From Gammaproteobacteria bacterium (GTDB lineage Bacteria > Pseudomonadota > Gammaproteobacteria > Pseudomonadales > Cellvibrionaceae), in NCBI GenBank assembly GCA_021151835.1, contig JAGKWO010000017.1, positions 154,539 through 218,538 of the forward strand: 64,000 bases of DNA, read 5' to 3'. A model generated the notes under the pieces. The model searched no databases. It saw only the letters and a list, made by a program, of their open reading frames with translations, and was not told the DNA's origin. This document shows positions 26,253 to 35,529 of the stretch, piece after piece. The position numbers were made by a program, and so were the translations under genes. Within the stretch, counting starts at the first letter, position 1. Every line of letters starts with the position of its first letter.

Positions 26253-27755
26253 CTACAGGATTAACCATTGCTCCATGGCGTTTTGCCAACTCAGGAAACG
26301 ATAGTTTAAACGGGTATTGGTTGCAGGCGAGAAAATTTCCGTTTGAAAACGCGGTTGCCATTGGGTTGACAAGCCCGTTGCCATACAAGCCGCACCTTGC
26401 AAGGTTGCATCAGCATTATCGCTACGGCATACACTTAATCCACTGATATCTGCCAATCGCTGGCAGACTTGATTCGATTTGCTAAAACCACCACTGATGC
26501 GGATATGACGAATCTCACCCGCTTTTTTCATTAATTCTATATTCACAACAATCTGGAAAATAACAGATTCAATCCAGGCAAGAATTTTTTCCTGTGGCGC
26601 TAAGCCTGCTGCAAATTGTGCATGTAAATCCGTTCGCCAATATGGCGCGCTTAGACCACCAATTGAATTGAGAAAATATATATCCTGTTCAGGGTTAAGT
26701 TGCAGCGCCAATTCAATTTCGTTTGGAGTGACCTCTAGACCTGTTTGCGCTTGAATATAGGGAAGCGCGGAAGCAGCACCATTAACAGTAGCCTCCCACG
26801 CGTATAACGGCTTATCGGCCAGTTCATTTAAATAACATACCGGAGAGGCATTAGCGCGCTCCTGTTCGCTGCAATTATTTTGTGGAATCCAGAGCGGGCT
26901 AACCAGTAAGCCTTCCGGTGCGTGCAACATGTGACTGACACGCTGGATAAAAGCACCCGTACCCATGTTCACATAACAAGTCGAGCCATCCGGTATTCCT
27001 GATGCAAATAATGAAGCGCCCTGATCGCGAGCGCTGGCATGAAATGGAATCGAATGTGAACCCACTTTCAAGTTTCCGAAATAACTATTATGAAAACGGC
27101 ACTCCGGTAAAACCGCTTTGGGAATTTTAAACAATTCGAGCAATCGCTCATCCCATTCGTTGCGATGCAAATTCCATAACAACGTCCGTTGCGCATGACC
27201 GGGATCAACCAGATTTTTTTTATCAAGCAAATGCCAAAAAATAAAACTGACTATAGGGCCAACCGACAGTGAGTTTTCATTAAGCGCTTGTTTGACAGGC
27301 TCGTAATTATCCAGGCACCAGCGGATTTTGCTTGCGCCATAATGTGGAGATACTCGCAACCCACTCATGCTCTGTACTTGTTGATGTGTTAACGCAATGT
27401 GTTGGAGATAAGGCTCACCGCGAATATCCTGCCAACTTAATACAGGTGTTAAAGGCTCACCGGTTTTGGCATCCCAGCATAAAAGCGATGAACCCTGCCC
27501 TGCAAAGCTCGCCGCTTTAATGGCATAAGCCGCCTCCCCCAGTTGCTCGCACACCTTGTCGAGACATTGGCGAATCCCATGCAGGATTTCATTTCCATCC
27601 TGTTCGATGTACGGATAAACAGAATCATCAGGCTGATAATGTTGCGTTGCACAAGCTGCGGAGAATTGACAGATTAACTGGCCGGATTCAGTGTAAACAC
27701 CAACGCGGGAACTTTGGCCGCCCTGGTCTATAGCTAAATATAGATTTTCTTTCAT
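26253..27755 (-). CDS. FGGY-family carbohydrate kinase, glycerol-kinase-like
   Basis: Actin-fold sugar kinase. The phosphate-1 motif is LAIDQGGQSSRVG rather than the DQGTTSSR of glycerol kinase. YVNMGTGAF (about 265) and the C-terminal RISGGFSKSN and ADATLQGAACMATGL segments are FGGY markers. It has 500 residues from the ATG at 27755; the upstream in-frame start at 27806 lacks similarity. It lies 60 bases downstream of the DUF1820 gene on the same strand and has no sugar transporter or pathway gene nearby, so its substrate is open. Confidence 0.83.
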   Translation of the reverse strand: MKENLYLAIDQGGQSSRVGVYTESGQLICQFSAACATQHYQPDDSVYPYIEQDGNEILHGIRQCLDKVCEQLGEAAYAIKAASFAGQGSSLLCWDAKTGEPLTPVLSWQDIRGEPYLQHIALTHQQVQSMSGLRVSPHYGASKIRWCLDNYEPVKQALNENSLSVGPIVSFIFWHLLDKKNLVDPGHAQRTLLWNLHRNEWDERLLELFKIPKAVLPECRFHNSYFGNLKVGSHSIPFHASARDQGASLFASGIPDGSTCYVNMGTGAFIQRVSHMLHAPEGLLVSPLWIPQNNCSEQERANASPVCYLNELADKPLYAWEATVNGAASALPYIQAQTGLEVTPNEIELALQLNPEQDIYFLNSIGGLSAPYWRTDLHAQFAAGLAPQEKILAWIESVIFQIVVNIELMKKAGEIRHIRISGGFSKSNQVCQRLADISGLSVCRSDNADATLQGAACMATGLSTQWQPRFQTEIFSPATNTRLNYRFLSWQNAMEQWLIL

Positions 27756-27815
27756 GGCACTTGCTCGTTGCAACGATAAAGCAAGTGTAGCGGGGAAATA
27801 CAGCAAAATTTCCGA

Positions 27816-28157
27816 CTATTCAACCGGCTTCGGATTGGGAATAAACGTCCCATAAGGGAATTGCGCGATCTTATCGCCGCCGCCTTTGATTTCGGTGATT
27901 TTTACCGGACCCTCTTTTTCCACTTCATCAATACGGACAATCGAGTGCATTGGAATATAGGAACGCTTGACGCCCGCAAATTCGTTTTTAAGTTTTTCTT
28001 CAGCAGGATCAATCAGCAGTTGGGTGCGTTCACCAAATACGAACTCTTCAATCTCGATAAAGCCGTACATCTCACTTTGGTAAATCGCGGAGCAAAAGAC
28101 TTCGTAAACCTGGCCCTGGTTGAGGAATATCACTTTGTAAACGGGTTTGGCAGCCAT
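27816..28157 (-). CDS. DUF1820 family protein
   Basis: Small conserved gammaproteobacterial protein of 113 residues. Diagnostic segments are KPVYKVIFLNQGQVYEV, GFIEIEEFVFGE and KRSYIPMHSIVRIDEVE. The ATG at 28157 is preceded by GAGAG and gives the family N-terminus; the in-frame ATG at 28178 is seven codons too early. No signal peptide or membrane segment. The function is unknown. The FGGY kinase follows and may be co-transcribed. Confidence 0.9.
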   Translation of the reverse strand: MAAKPVYKVIFLNQGQVYEVFCSAIYQSEMYGFIEIEEFVFGERTQLLIDPAEEKLKNEFAGVKRSYIPMHSIVRIDEVEKEGPVKITEIKGGGDKIAQFPYGTFIPNPKPVE

Positions 28158-28308
28158 AACACTCTCTTGGTAAATCACTTAAATAACAACGGGACAAGAC
28201 ATCATTAGCCCCGGCAAAGGGCGCGCAGGATACCACAAGTTTTTCCTATTCTCGCCCCATCTGGTTAAATTGCATACACCAACATTAGTCGATTGAGTTA
28301 TTAGCGCC

Positions 28309-29871
28309 CTAATCGGCGGCGATATTTACCGGCGCACCACCCGCTTGTGGCTTGCGCAGCAACAGCAACAACGGCAACGCCGCAATAGTCACCCACATCA
28401 TTAGTTGAAAATCCTGCAAATAAGCGAGAGTCGCCGCCTGCCGCTGGACTTCATTGTTGATAGCGACTAAACCCGTCGTGGTGGTAATGTCCCAATGACC
28501 GGATTCCCCCACCTTCGCCAAGGCCTGATTGTACGGTGTAATGTAATCCGCAAACGCCGCATGGTTGCGCTGGATATTCTGCTGCAACTCCGCCATTACT
28601 ACCGAAATACCGATACTACTACCGATATTACGGGTCAAGCTAAACAGTGCTGTGCCCTCGTTACGGAACCGTGCTTCCAGGCTGGCAAAAGCGATTGCCG
28701 ACAACGGTACGAAGATAAAACCCAAGCCAACACCCTGCACTACGCTGGTTCGTACGATATCCCAACTGGTGATGCTGGTATTGAACAAGGTCATTTCCCA
28801 CAGAGAGATAATCGTCAATATCAACCCGAATCCTACCTGGAAACGCGGGTCAACTTTACCGGCGATTTTGCCCACGATCATCATGGAGAACATCACCCCC
28901 ATACCGCGCGGAGCCATTACCAAACCAACATCAACCACGGGATAACCCAGCAGGTTTTGCAAAAATGGTGGTAGCAGTGCCATGGTGGCCAACAGGATGA
29001 TTCCCACTACAAACATAAAAACCAGGCCGATGGAAAAATTGCGATCCTTAAAAATCGCCGGCTCGATAAATGGTTGTTTGTAGGTAAAGATATGGCTGAT
29101 AAACCAGTAGAACCCCATTCCCATCAAAATACATTCAATAATAATTTCGGGGCTATTGAACCAGTTCTGGCTCTCGCCCCGGTCCAGCATCATTTGCAAA
29201 GCGCCAATCCCCAGGCTAAGGAAAGCAAAGCCAAGTAAATCGAAGTGGCGTTTGGCATTGATCGACGTTTCTTTTACCGCCGCCATCACACCTAAAAATG
29301 CCAGCGCGCCAAGCGGAACGTTGATATAAAACACCCAGCGCCAACTGTAATGTTCGGTGAGCAAACCACCCAACGTTGGCCCGAGGATGGGCCCGAGAAC
29401 GACCCCCATCCCCCACACGGCCATTGCCTGGCTGTGTTTTTCTTTGGGATAGGTATCGAGCAAGATTGATTGGGACAAGGGCACCAGCGCCGCACCGAAA
29501 ATCCCCTGCAATAACCGGAAAATGACAACTTGCGGTAAGTTTTGCGCAGCCCCACATAGCATCGAAGTGATAGTAAAACCGGCAATCGACCATAGCATCA
29601 AACGTTTGCGCCCAAAGCGATCCGAGAGGAAACCGGTCAACGGCAGAAAAATCGCAGCAGCCACAATATAAGACGTCAGCACCCAGGAAATCTGGTCCTG
29701 GGTGGCAGACATACTGCCTTGCATATGAGGCAAGGCCACGTTGGCGATGGTGGTATCCAGTGCTTGGATAATAGTCGCCAGCATTACCGAGGCGGTAATT
29801 AACCCGCGCTTACCCGCCGACACCGCAGGTGCCGGCGTATCGGGTAATGTTTCAGTCGCTACCTGGGCCAC
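28309..29871 (-). CDS. emrB: DHA2-family MFS multidrug efflux transporter, EmrB-like
   Basis: Inner-membrane proton-driven pump that exports hydrophobic toxins through EmrA and an outer-membrane channel. The 520 residues give about 14 hydrophobic segments. Motif A appears as GFLSDRFGRKR (about 82-92), and the QALDTTIANVALP start and GVVLGPILGPTLGG (motif C) segments are typical of DHA2 proteins. It is 33 bases downstream of emrA in the marR-emrA-emrB order. No TolC-type gene is in the window. Confidence 0.93.
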   Translation of the reverse strand: MAQVATETLPDTPAPAVSAGKRGLITASVMLATIIQALDTTIANVALPHMQGSMSATQDQISWVLTSYIVAAAIFLPLTGFLSDRFGRKRLMLWSIAGFTITSMLCGAAQNLPQVVIFRLLQGIFGAALVPLSQSILLDTYPKEKHSQAMAVWGMGVVLGPILGPTLGGLLTEHYSWRWVFYINVPLGALAFLGVMAAVKETSINAKRHFDLLGFAFLSLGIGALQMMLDRGESQNWFNSPEIIIECILMGMGFYWFISHIFTYKQPFIEPAIFKDRNFSIGLVFMFVVGIILLATMALLPPFLQNLLGYPVVDVGLVMAPRGMGVMFSMMIVGKIAGKVDPRFQVGFGLILTIISLWEMTLFNTSITSWDIVRTSVVQGVGLGFIFVPLSAIAFASLEARFRNEGTALFSLTRNIGSSIGISVVMAELQQNIQRNHAAFADYITPYNQALAKVGESGHWDITTTTGLVAINNEVQRQAATLAYLQDFQLMMWVTIAALPLLLLLRKPQAGGAPVNIAAD

Positions 29872-29904
29872 AACAGCTCTCCCGCGAAAATTCGGAGCAA
29901 AAGG

Positions 29905-30936
29905 TTAGATCGAGATTCCCAACAGTGAACGCTTGTAGCCAGTATCGATTTCAATACCGGTACTCAAACCCGCCTGTAACGGAGGAGCGTTTTTATTGGG
30001 TTTAATGCTGATGCGGACAGGCACGCGCTGGGCGATCTTCACCCAGTTACCGGTAGCGTTCTGCGCCGGGATCACCGAAAACTCGGCACCAGTTGCCGGA
30101 CTAATGCTCTGCACTTCTCCCTTCCACTCAATGCCTGGATAGGTATCCACCTTCACACTGACGGTTTGGCCTACACGGACGTGGGTTAAATCGGTCTCGA
30201 TAAAATTCGCTTCCACCCACAGGTTATCGCTTGCCACCAATGACATCGCCGCGCTCCCGACAGCGAGGAATTCGCCGGCCTCTGGTGGCTTGGTTACAAT
30301 GCCATCTTTAGGCGCAGTAATTTCTGTGTATTCAAGATTTAATTGTGCTTGTTCTACTTCCGCTTTCGCCGCTAAATAGCTGGGATGCTGTTCAATAGGC
30401 AAACCGGCATCGCCACCCAGAGATTCAGCGATACGCTTTAAATCCTGCTCGATGGTAATCACCTGTTGGTCATTAATACGACGTGTGTGGCTTACTTCAT
30501 CATAAGTTGCCTTGGCAACCAATCTACGCTCTGCCAGATTGGCCTGGCGTTGCTGTTCTTTCACCGCGTAGTCACGATTGGCAATAGCCAGTTGCAACTC
30601 GGATTGCTTTTCGCTGTAACTCGCATGCAGCGCAGCGAGATTGGTGCGCACCTCGCCCAGCTTTGCGTTTGCTTTCGCCAATGCCACGTCGTAGGGTTTG
30701 CGGTCCAGCACCAGCAGCAGTTGACCCGCTTTCACATGATCATTTTCGGCAACCAGGCGCTTCTCAACCGCACCGGCAACACGCGGGCGAATGCTGATCA
30801 CATCCGCTTTGGTGTAAGCATTTTCGGTGCTGGCATAACGTCCACCAGATAAATAAATCACCAAACCAATAACTGCCAATACAACGGGTATAACCACCAG
30901 CAACAAAAAGCGGCGCGACTTCAATGCTTCAGTCAT
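29905..30936 (-). CDS. emrA: EmrA-type periplasmic adaptor (HlyD family)
   Basis: Membrane-fusion subunit linking EmrB to an outer-membrane channel. The 343 residues have one N-terminal membrane anchor (about 11-29, LLLVVIPVVLAVIGLVIYL), a biotinyl-lipoyl half (AYTKADVISIRPRVAGAV), a helical hairpin, and the second lipoyl half with EYTEITAPKDGIVT. Its start overlaps the marR stop by four bases, showing translational coupling. Confidence 0.93.
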   Translation of the reverse strand: MTEALKSRRFLLLVVIPVVLAVIGLVIYLSGGRYASTENAYTKADVISIRPRVAGAVEKRLVAENDHVKAGQLLLVLDRKPYDVALAKANAKLGEVRTNLAALHASYSEKQSELQLAIANRDYAVKEQQRQANLAERRLVAKATYDEVSHTRRINDQQVITIEQDLKRIAESLGGDAGLPIEQHPSYLAAKAEVEQAQLNLEYTEITAPKDGIVTKPPEAGEFLAVGSAAMSLVASDNLWVEANFIETDLTHVRVGQTVSVKVDTYPGIEWKGEVQSISPATGAEFSVIPAQNATGNWVKIAQRVPVRISIKPNKNAPPLQAGLSTGIEIDTGYKRSLLGISI

Positions 30937-31442
30937 TTTTCACTTACCTCGGATACCACTTTGGATTCAGAAACGTTTTTTCCCAATGCCGTCAGGTTTT
31001 CGCGCACCTGATTCAATCCGGAAAATAAAGCCTGTTGTTGTTCAGCCGTTAAACCGGCCAGTGCTTTCTGCTGAAATTCTGCCGATGCAGACGTAATCAT
31101 TTTCACAATCGGTGCCGCCGCCGGTGTTAGGTAAAGCTGGAATGCGCGGCGGTCCTTTGGATCAGGGCGGCGCTCGATCCATCCATTTTCTGCAAGCTGG
31201 TCCAGCAAGCGGGCCAGGCTGATAGGTTGGATATCCATGAAATCCGCCAGATCCACCTGCCGGATGCCCTGCCAGCGGCGAACCCCCAGCAACGCTTTTG
31301 CCTGGGATAAAGTCAGTTGGTACTGCTCGAAATAGCGGGAAGCGATGCGACGGGTCAGGCGTAGATTGTCCGACAGTAGAAACCCCAGGCTTTCGTGTTC
31401 CGGCACTAGTGGCCCCATCTCATCGTATTCATGCGGATTCAT
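30933..31442 (-). CDS. MarR-family repressor of the emrAB operon
   Basis: Winged-helix dimeric repressor, 169 residues. The recognition region is QVDLADFMDIQPISLARLLDQL followed by the wing RRPDPKDRRAFQLYL. It is first in the operon with emrA and emrB, and a 27-bp inverted repeat overlaps the likely promoter immediately upstream, so autorepression relieved by a toxic ligand is expected, as for MprA/EmrR. Confidence 0.93.
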   Translation of the reverse strand: MNPHEYDEMGPLVPEHESLGFLLSDNLRLTRRIASRYFEQYQLTLSQAKALLGVRRWQGIRQVDLADFMDIQPISLARLLDQLAENGWIERRPDPKDRRAFQLYLTPAAAPIVKMITSASAEFQQKALAGLTAEQQQALFSGLNQVRENLTALGKNVSESKVVSEVSEK

Positions 31443-31458
31443 AAATCGTCCTCATAAC

Positions 31459-31499
31459 AAGTTAAATATATAATATACATAGCTTACTATTTATCCAAA
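31459..31499 (-). promoter_or_regulatory. Promoter with overlapping MarR-type operator
   Basis: The inverted repeat spans 31459-31485, two 13-base arms around one central base with 10 of 13 positions matching. On the minus strand a -35-like TTTGGA (31494-31499) and -10-like TATATT (31472-31477) are 16 bases apart, so a protein on the repeat would cover the -10 box. It begins 16 bases from the marR start. Confidence 0.58.
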
Positions 31500-31635
31500 G
31501 ACAGGTTTTGCCTGAATAACCGGGAAGTGGCAATTTTTGGTTATAAGATGCTCAAAACTCCGCCCGGTATTAACCCGGTAGCCTGTTAAATCGGTATACT
31601 GCGCGCCCTTTTTAGCTGGACTGGTGGAGACGCCC

Positions 31636-32988
31636 ATGAACTTTACTTCCCTTGGACTTGCGCCCGAATTACTGCGCGCCCTCAAAGTCATCGGCTTTAA
31701 AACCCTCACCCCAGTGCAAGAACAGGCTATTCCCGCCGCCAGGCGCGGTCTGGATTTACTCGCCACTGCGCAAACCGGCACTGGAAAAACTGCCGCTTAC
31801 AGCTTGCCCGTGTTGCAACAAATGCTGGAAAAACCCAAAGGTACCGAAGCCGGTTTTGTGCGCGCGCTGATCCTCGCCCCTACGCGTGAACTGGTTGAGC
31901 AAATCGCGAAAGCACTGCAAGAATTTGCGCAGTTCACACCGTTCAAAATTGCCGCCGTCTATGGCGGGGTGAAAGTGACCAGCCAGGGCGCCAAACTGCG
32001 CGCCGGCGTGGACATTCTGGTCGCGACTCCCGGTCGCTTGAAGGAGCATATCGAACTGGAAAATGTGAATCTGGCCAAAGTGGAATTTGCCGTGCTGGAT
32101 GAAGCTGACCGTATGCTGGATATGGGTTTCGTGGTCGATATGCACGCAATTCTCACCAGCATTACGCGCAAACACCAAACCCTGTTTTTCTCGGCAACCG
32201 GTTCGCCGCTGGTCACCAATTTGTCCAAACAGGCGATGAACCGCCCGACCCTGATCACGGTCAGCAAACGCAATTCAGTTGCAGAAACCGTGGATCACGT
32301 GCTTTATCCCGTAGATAGCACCCGCAAGTACGAATTATTTATTCATCTATTACATAGCCAAAACTGGTATCAGGTGATGGTGTTTAGCAGCACGCGCGAA
32401 GCCGCTGAACAACTGATCCAGGCATTGAAGAACGACAAAGTGGATGCAGCCGTTATCCACAGTGAAAAAACCCAGGGATCACGTCGCCGCGCATTACAGG
32501 AATTTAAAGAGGGCAAACTGCAAGTGCTGGTAGCAACTGAAGTGGCGGCACGCGGGCTGGATATCCAGGGACTCGATTTCGTGGTGAACCTGGATTTGCC
32601 GTTTTTCACCGAAGATTATGTCCATCGCGTAGGCCGCACCGGTCGCGCCGGAAAAAAAGGCACAGCGATTTCGCTGGTAACCCCAGCCGAAGAACATAAA
32701 ATTTCGCTGATTGAAGAAGTGATCGGCACCAAAATCAAACGCGAGAAAATCAAGGGCTTTGAAGTCACCGAACAAGTAGTCAAGGTGGTCGCCAAACCCA
32801 AAAGTGGTTTACTGAAACTGGCAGCGAAACCGGCAAGCAAGTCAAAACCCGGAAACCCGAAGAAATCTGCTTTCGCCAAACCAACAAAAAGCAGCTCAAC
32901 TGGTGCCCGGACTGCTGCAGGAAAACCGGCGCGCGCCAGCGCCAAAACCGCGCGCGGTGCAAAACCCTCCGGGCCGAAAAAGCGCTAA
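31636..32988 (+). CDS. rhlE: DEAD-box ATP-dependent RNA helicase, RhlE type
   Basis: RNA helicase linked to ribosome assembly and RNA decay. The Q motif (FKTLTPVQEQAIP), Walker A AQTGTGKT, PTRELVEQI, DEAD in VLDEADRMLDMGF, SAT and HRVGRTGRAG are all present. The C-terminal 80 residues are Lys/Ala/Pro-rich and disordered, as in RhlE proteins that bind RNA non-specifically. The ATG at 31636 follows GGAG by seven bases; the GTG at 31624 overlaps that site. 450 residues. Confidence 0.92.
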   Translation: MNFTSLGLAPELLRALKVIGFKTLTPVQEQAIPAARRGLDLLATAQTGTGKTAAYSLPVLQQMLEKPKGTEAGFVRALILAPTRELVEQIAKALQEFAQFTPFKIAAVYGGVKVTSQGAKLRAGVDILVATPGRLKEHIELENVNLAKVEFAVLDEADRMLDMGFVVDMHAILTSITRKHQTLFFSATGSPLVTNLSKQAMNRPTLITVSKRNSVAETVDHVLYPVDSTRKYELFIHLLHSQNWYQVMVFSSTREAAEQLIQALKNDKVDAAVIHSEKTQGSRRRALQEFKEGKLQVLVATEVAARGLDIQGLDFVVNLDLPFFTEDYVHRVGRTGRAGKKGTAISLVTPAEEHKISLIEEVIGTKIKREKIKGFEVTEQVVKVVAKPKSGLLKLAAKPASKSKPGNPKKSAFAKPTKSSSTGARTAAGKPARASAKTARGAKPSGPKKR

Positions 32989-33007
32989 TTATTAGCGGGC
33001 CATAAAT

Positions 33008-33047
33008 AAAAAAGGCCGCCTGTTTTTCCAACAGGCGGCCTTTTTTT
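33008..33047. terminator. Strong bidirectional terminator after rhlE
   Basis: GGCCGCCTGTT (33014-33024) pairs with AACAGGCGGCC (33030-33040), flanked by A6 and T7 that extend the stem. It sits between convergent genes. Confidence 0.85.
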
Positions 33048-33064
33048 ACGGATCGAAAAAGGAA

Positions 33065-33391
33065 TTAGCCTTCCAGATCCTCGTCATTATCCGGATCATC
33101 CGCGTGAACGCGCGGCTTGCGCTGGGCCGCACGCGCCAGGATCTCCACATAAAATGCGTCGCCTTCAGCCGCTTTTACTTTATCCATCAGTCCGATAATT
33201 TCCGCCAAACGAACCTCTTGTGCTTCCGCTTCGGTAACACCGAAACGGCAATCAAATGCCCAATAGTTAGCGCCCGCTGGCAGGCTTTTGCGGCGCTCGC
33301 GCTTCACATATTTGCGCACGTCGTGCTTGATAGCCTCCAGCAGGCGATCAGGATGCTTGCCTTCAATGTGGAGTTTGAACGTCTTTTTCAT
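33065..33391 (-). CDS. DUF6172-like conserved small protein
   Basis: A 108-residue soluble protein, MKKTFKLHIEGKHPDR at the start, a basic central segment (RKYVKRERRK), then YWAFDCRFG and an acidic C-terminus (DDPDNDEDLEG). It resembles the DUF6172 family of proteobacteria, whose role is not known. The name is recalled from the N-terminal pattern and should be treated as likely rather than certain. Confidence 0.75.
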   Translation of the reverse strand: MKKTFKLHIEGKHPDRLLEAIKHDVRKYVKRERRKSLPAGANYWAFDCRFGVTEAEAQEVRLAEIIGLMDKVKAAEGDAFYVEILARAAQRKPRVHADDPDNDEDLEG

Positions 33392-33440
33392 GGTTTACCT
33401 TGTGTTATGCAACGGGTCCGATTGGGGGGGGCGCATCTTA

Positions 33441-33899
33441 TCATGGGTGTGTCGCGGTGCGGCCAGGTAAAAGGCGGTAAATTAATCCAAGCCCGATCCC
33501 GATCACCACCAGCGTCAAGCCCATATCGCCCCAGGTGCGGTAGCCGAGATAAAACAGCAATTCCAGGTAGGCGAGCAAACTCGTCAGCAAACATACCCAA
33601 CCCAAGCGCGACTGCAACCCCGCCCCGATAAATACCACTAACACCAACGCTATTGCTGTATGAATTGAATAAACCAATCCCAATGCGGCCCACAGGTGAG
33701 TGTACAAATCCAGTAAAGTCACTGCCAATAGCAGCACAGCCGATGCAAACAGTTTGATCCAGAAGGAGCGGTAACCGCGCATTATTTCCAGGGTGCCAAC
33801 ACCCAATGTGACCAGTAATAAAAAGGGGAGATAACCATCGGCAACCAGCGAGAGCAGCTCTTTCATAGATTTCGGATTCCAGTTAACCATCGAATTCAT
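33441..33899 (-). CDS. Small integral membrane protein of unknown function
   Basis: A 152-residue protein with four to five hydrophobic segments (YLPFLLLVTLGVG, LFASAVLLLAVTLLDLY, TAIALVLVVFIGAG, LGLTLVVIGIGLGL-like) and almost no soluble part. The start is uncertain: ATG at 33899 is used, ATG at 33890 and an upstream TTG at 33941 are alternatives, and none has a strong ribosome-binding site. I do not recognise the family. It lies between the DUF6172-like gene and divergent miaB. Confidence 0.6.
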   Translation of the reverse strand: MNSMVNWNPKSMKELLSLVADGYLPFLLLVTLGVGTLEIMRGYRSFWIKLFASAVLLLAVTLLDLYTHLWAALGLVYSIHTAIALVLVVFIGAGLQSRLGWVCLLTSLLAYLELLFYLGYRTWGDMGLTLVVIGIGLGLIYRLLPGRTATHP

Positions 33900-34069
33900 A
33901 ATAACGCGCCGCAGGCTAAAGCATCGATCACTGAAAGCCAAGGGCTTTTCTATAGGCTTTGCTCCATAAGATAGCTATAATGCGCGCCTTCTTTTTCTGC
34001 GTGCTTTTTGATCAACCCATTAATTAGCAATACGCATTAGTAGCGTCATTTCAAGCAGGTAGTAGTTCG

Positions 34070-35446
34070 ATGTCCACCACAGAAGCGCCTATTAAAAAGC
34101 TCTATATCAAAACCCACGGTTGCCAGATGAATGAGTACGATTCGTCGCGCATGAAGGATTTGCTGGGCGAATCGCACAACATGGTGCCGACTGAAAACCC
34201 GGAAGATGCCGACGTTATTCTCATCAATACTTGCTCTATCCGCGAAAAAGCGCAGGAACGCTTGTTCCATGAACTGGGGCGCTGGAAAAAACTCAAGCAA
34301 AAAAATCCGGAACTGGTTATCGGTGTTGGCGGTTGCGTAGCAAGCCAGGAAGGTGCGGCCATCGCCAAACGCGCGCCTTATGTCGATCTGATTTTTGGTC
34401 CGCAAACCCTGCACCGCCTGCCGGAAATGATGGAAACCAAAAAAAGTAATGGCGTCGTGGTGGTGGATGTCAGTTTCCCCGAGATCGAAAAGTTTGATCG
34501 CCTGCCCCAGCCCGATGCCGATGGCGTTAGCGCATTTGTTTCCATCATGGAAGGTTGCTCCAAGTACTGCACTTTCTGCGTGGTGCCCTACACTCGCGGC
34601 GAAGAAGTCAGCCGCCCGGTCGCCGATGTGATGGCGGAAATTATTCACTTGGCCAAACAGGGTGTACGCGAAGTAAACCTGCTCGGCCAAAACGTCAATG
34701 CCTATCGCGGTGAATCAACGGACGGCACTACCGTTGATCTGGCCGAGTTGATTACTTACGTTGCGGCTATTGATGGGATTGACCGCATCCGCTTTACCAC
34801 CTCACATCCGGTGGAATTCACTGATTCATTGATTGATGTTTACAACCATGTACCGGAATTGGTCAGCCATTTGCACTTGCCAGTACAAAGTGGATCGGAT
34901 CGTATTTTGATGGCAATGAAACGCGGCCACACCGCATTGGAATACAAATCAAAATTGCGGCGCATTAAAAAAATTCGTCCGAATATCAGTTTCTCTTCAG
35001 ATTTTATTATCGGCTTCCCCGGTGAAACTGATGCAGATTTTGAAGCGACAATGAAACTGATCCAGGATATGGATTTCGATACCTCATTCAGTTTCATTTA
35101 CAGCCCGCGCCCGGGAACACCGGCTGCAGATTTGCCCGATGACACACCGGAACAAGTCAAAAAACATCGCCTGGCAATTTTGCAAGATCGTTTGATCCAG
35201 CAAGCTATGGCGATTAGTCGGCGCATGGTGGGCAATACAGAACGCATCCTGGTTTCCGGTTATTCCAAAAAGGATCCGGGGCAATTATGTGGTCGCACTG
35301 AAAATAATCGCGTTGTGAATTTCCGTAGCGACAATGCTGATTTGATCGGAAAATTTGCCGACCTGCTGATCGAAGAAGCCCTACCCAATTCGCTACGCGG
35401 TACGCTGATAAGCTCCGAACTGGATGATGACTGGATTGCTTTATAA
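34070..35446 (+). CDS. miaB: tRNA-2-methylthio-N6-dimethylallyladenosine synthase
   Basis: Radical SAM methylthiotransferase that adds the 2-methylthio group to i6A37 of tRNAs. The N-terminal UPF0004 domain carries three cysteines for the auxiliary [4Fe-4S] cluster (HGCQMN, INTCSIRE, GGCVAS), the radical SAM cluster is CSKYCTFC (about 165-172), and a TRAM domain ends the protein. At 458 residues it is full length. In many gammaproteobacteria miaB precedes ybeZ-ybeY-ybeX-lnt; here those genes lie about 9.4 kb further on, the signalling and stress genes having come between. Confidence 0.96.
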   Translation: MSTTEAPIKKLYIKTHGCQMNEYDSSRMKDLLGESHNMVPTENPEDADVILINTCSIREKAQERLFHELGRWKKLKQKNPELVIGVGGCVASQEGAAIAKRAPYVDLIFGPQTLHRLPEMMETKKSNGVVVVDVSFPEIEKFDRLPQPDADGVSAFVSIMEGCSKYCTFCVVPYTRGEEVSRPVADVMAEIIHLAKQGVREVNLLGQNVNAYRGESTDGTTVDLAELITYVAAIDGIDRIRFTTSHPVEFTDSLIDVYNHVPELVSHLHLPVQSGSDRILMAMKRGHTALEYKSKLRRIKKIRPNISFSSDFIIGFPGETDADFEATMKLIQDMDFDTSFSFIYSPRPGTPAADLPDDTPEQVKKHRLAILQDRLIQQAMAISRRMVGNTERILVSGYSKKDPGQLCGRTENNRVVNFRSDNADLIGKFADLLIEEALPNSLRGTLISSELDDDWIAL

Positions 35447-35472
35447 ATTTTCCAGGCACGCGCGATAAACTG

Positions 35473-35504
35473 AAAAGCCTGCGCAGCAATGTGCAGGCTT
35501 TTTT
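35473..35504 (+). terminator. Terminator of miaB
   Basis: AAAAGCCTGC (35473-35482) pairs with GCAGGCTTTT (35493-35502), followed by more T residues. It separates miaB from the convergent hybrid kinase gene. Confidence 0.8.
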
Positions 35505-35529
35505 GTTAATCCATTTTTTAATTAACGAT

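Noticed and set aside
31756..32178. A 140-codon minus-strand frame opposite rhlE
   Set aside because: Antisense of the helicase core with no independent support.
33424..33431. Run of eight G residues near the end of the 33441-33899 gene
   Set aside because: It lies outside the coding region of both neighbours, so phase variation by slippage has nothing obvious to switch.
34046..34690. A 214-codon minus-strand frame opposite miaB
   Set aside because: It lies over the miaB cysteine motifs in antisense and shows no domain; miaB is certain.
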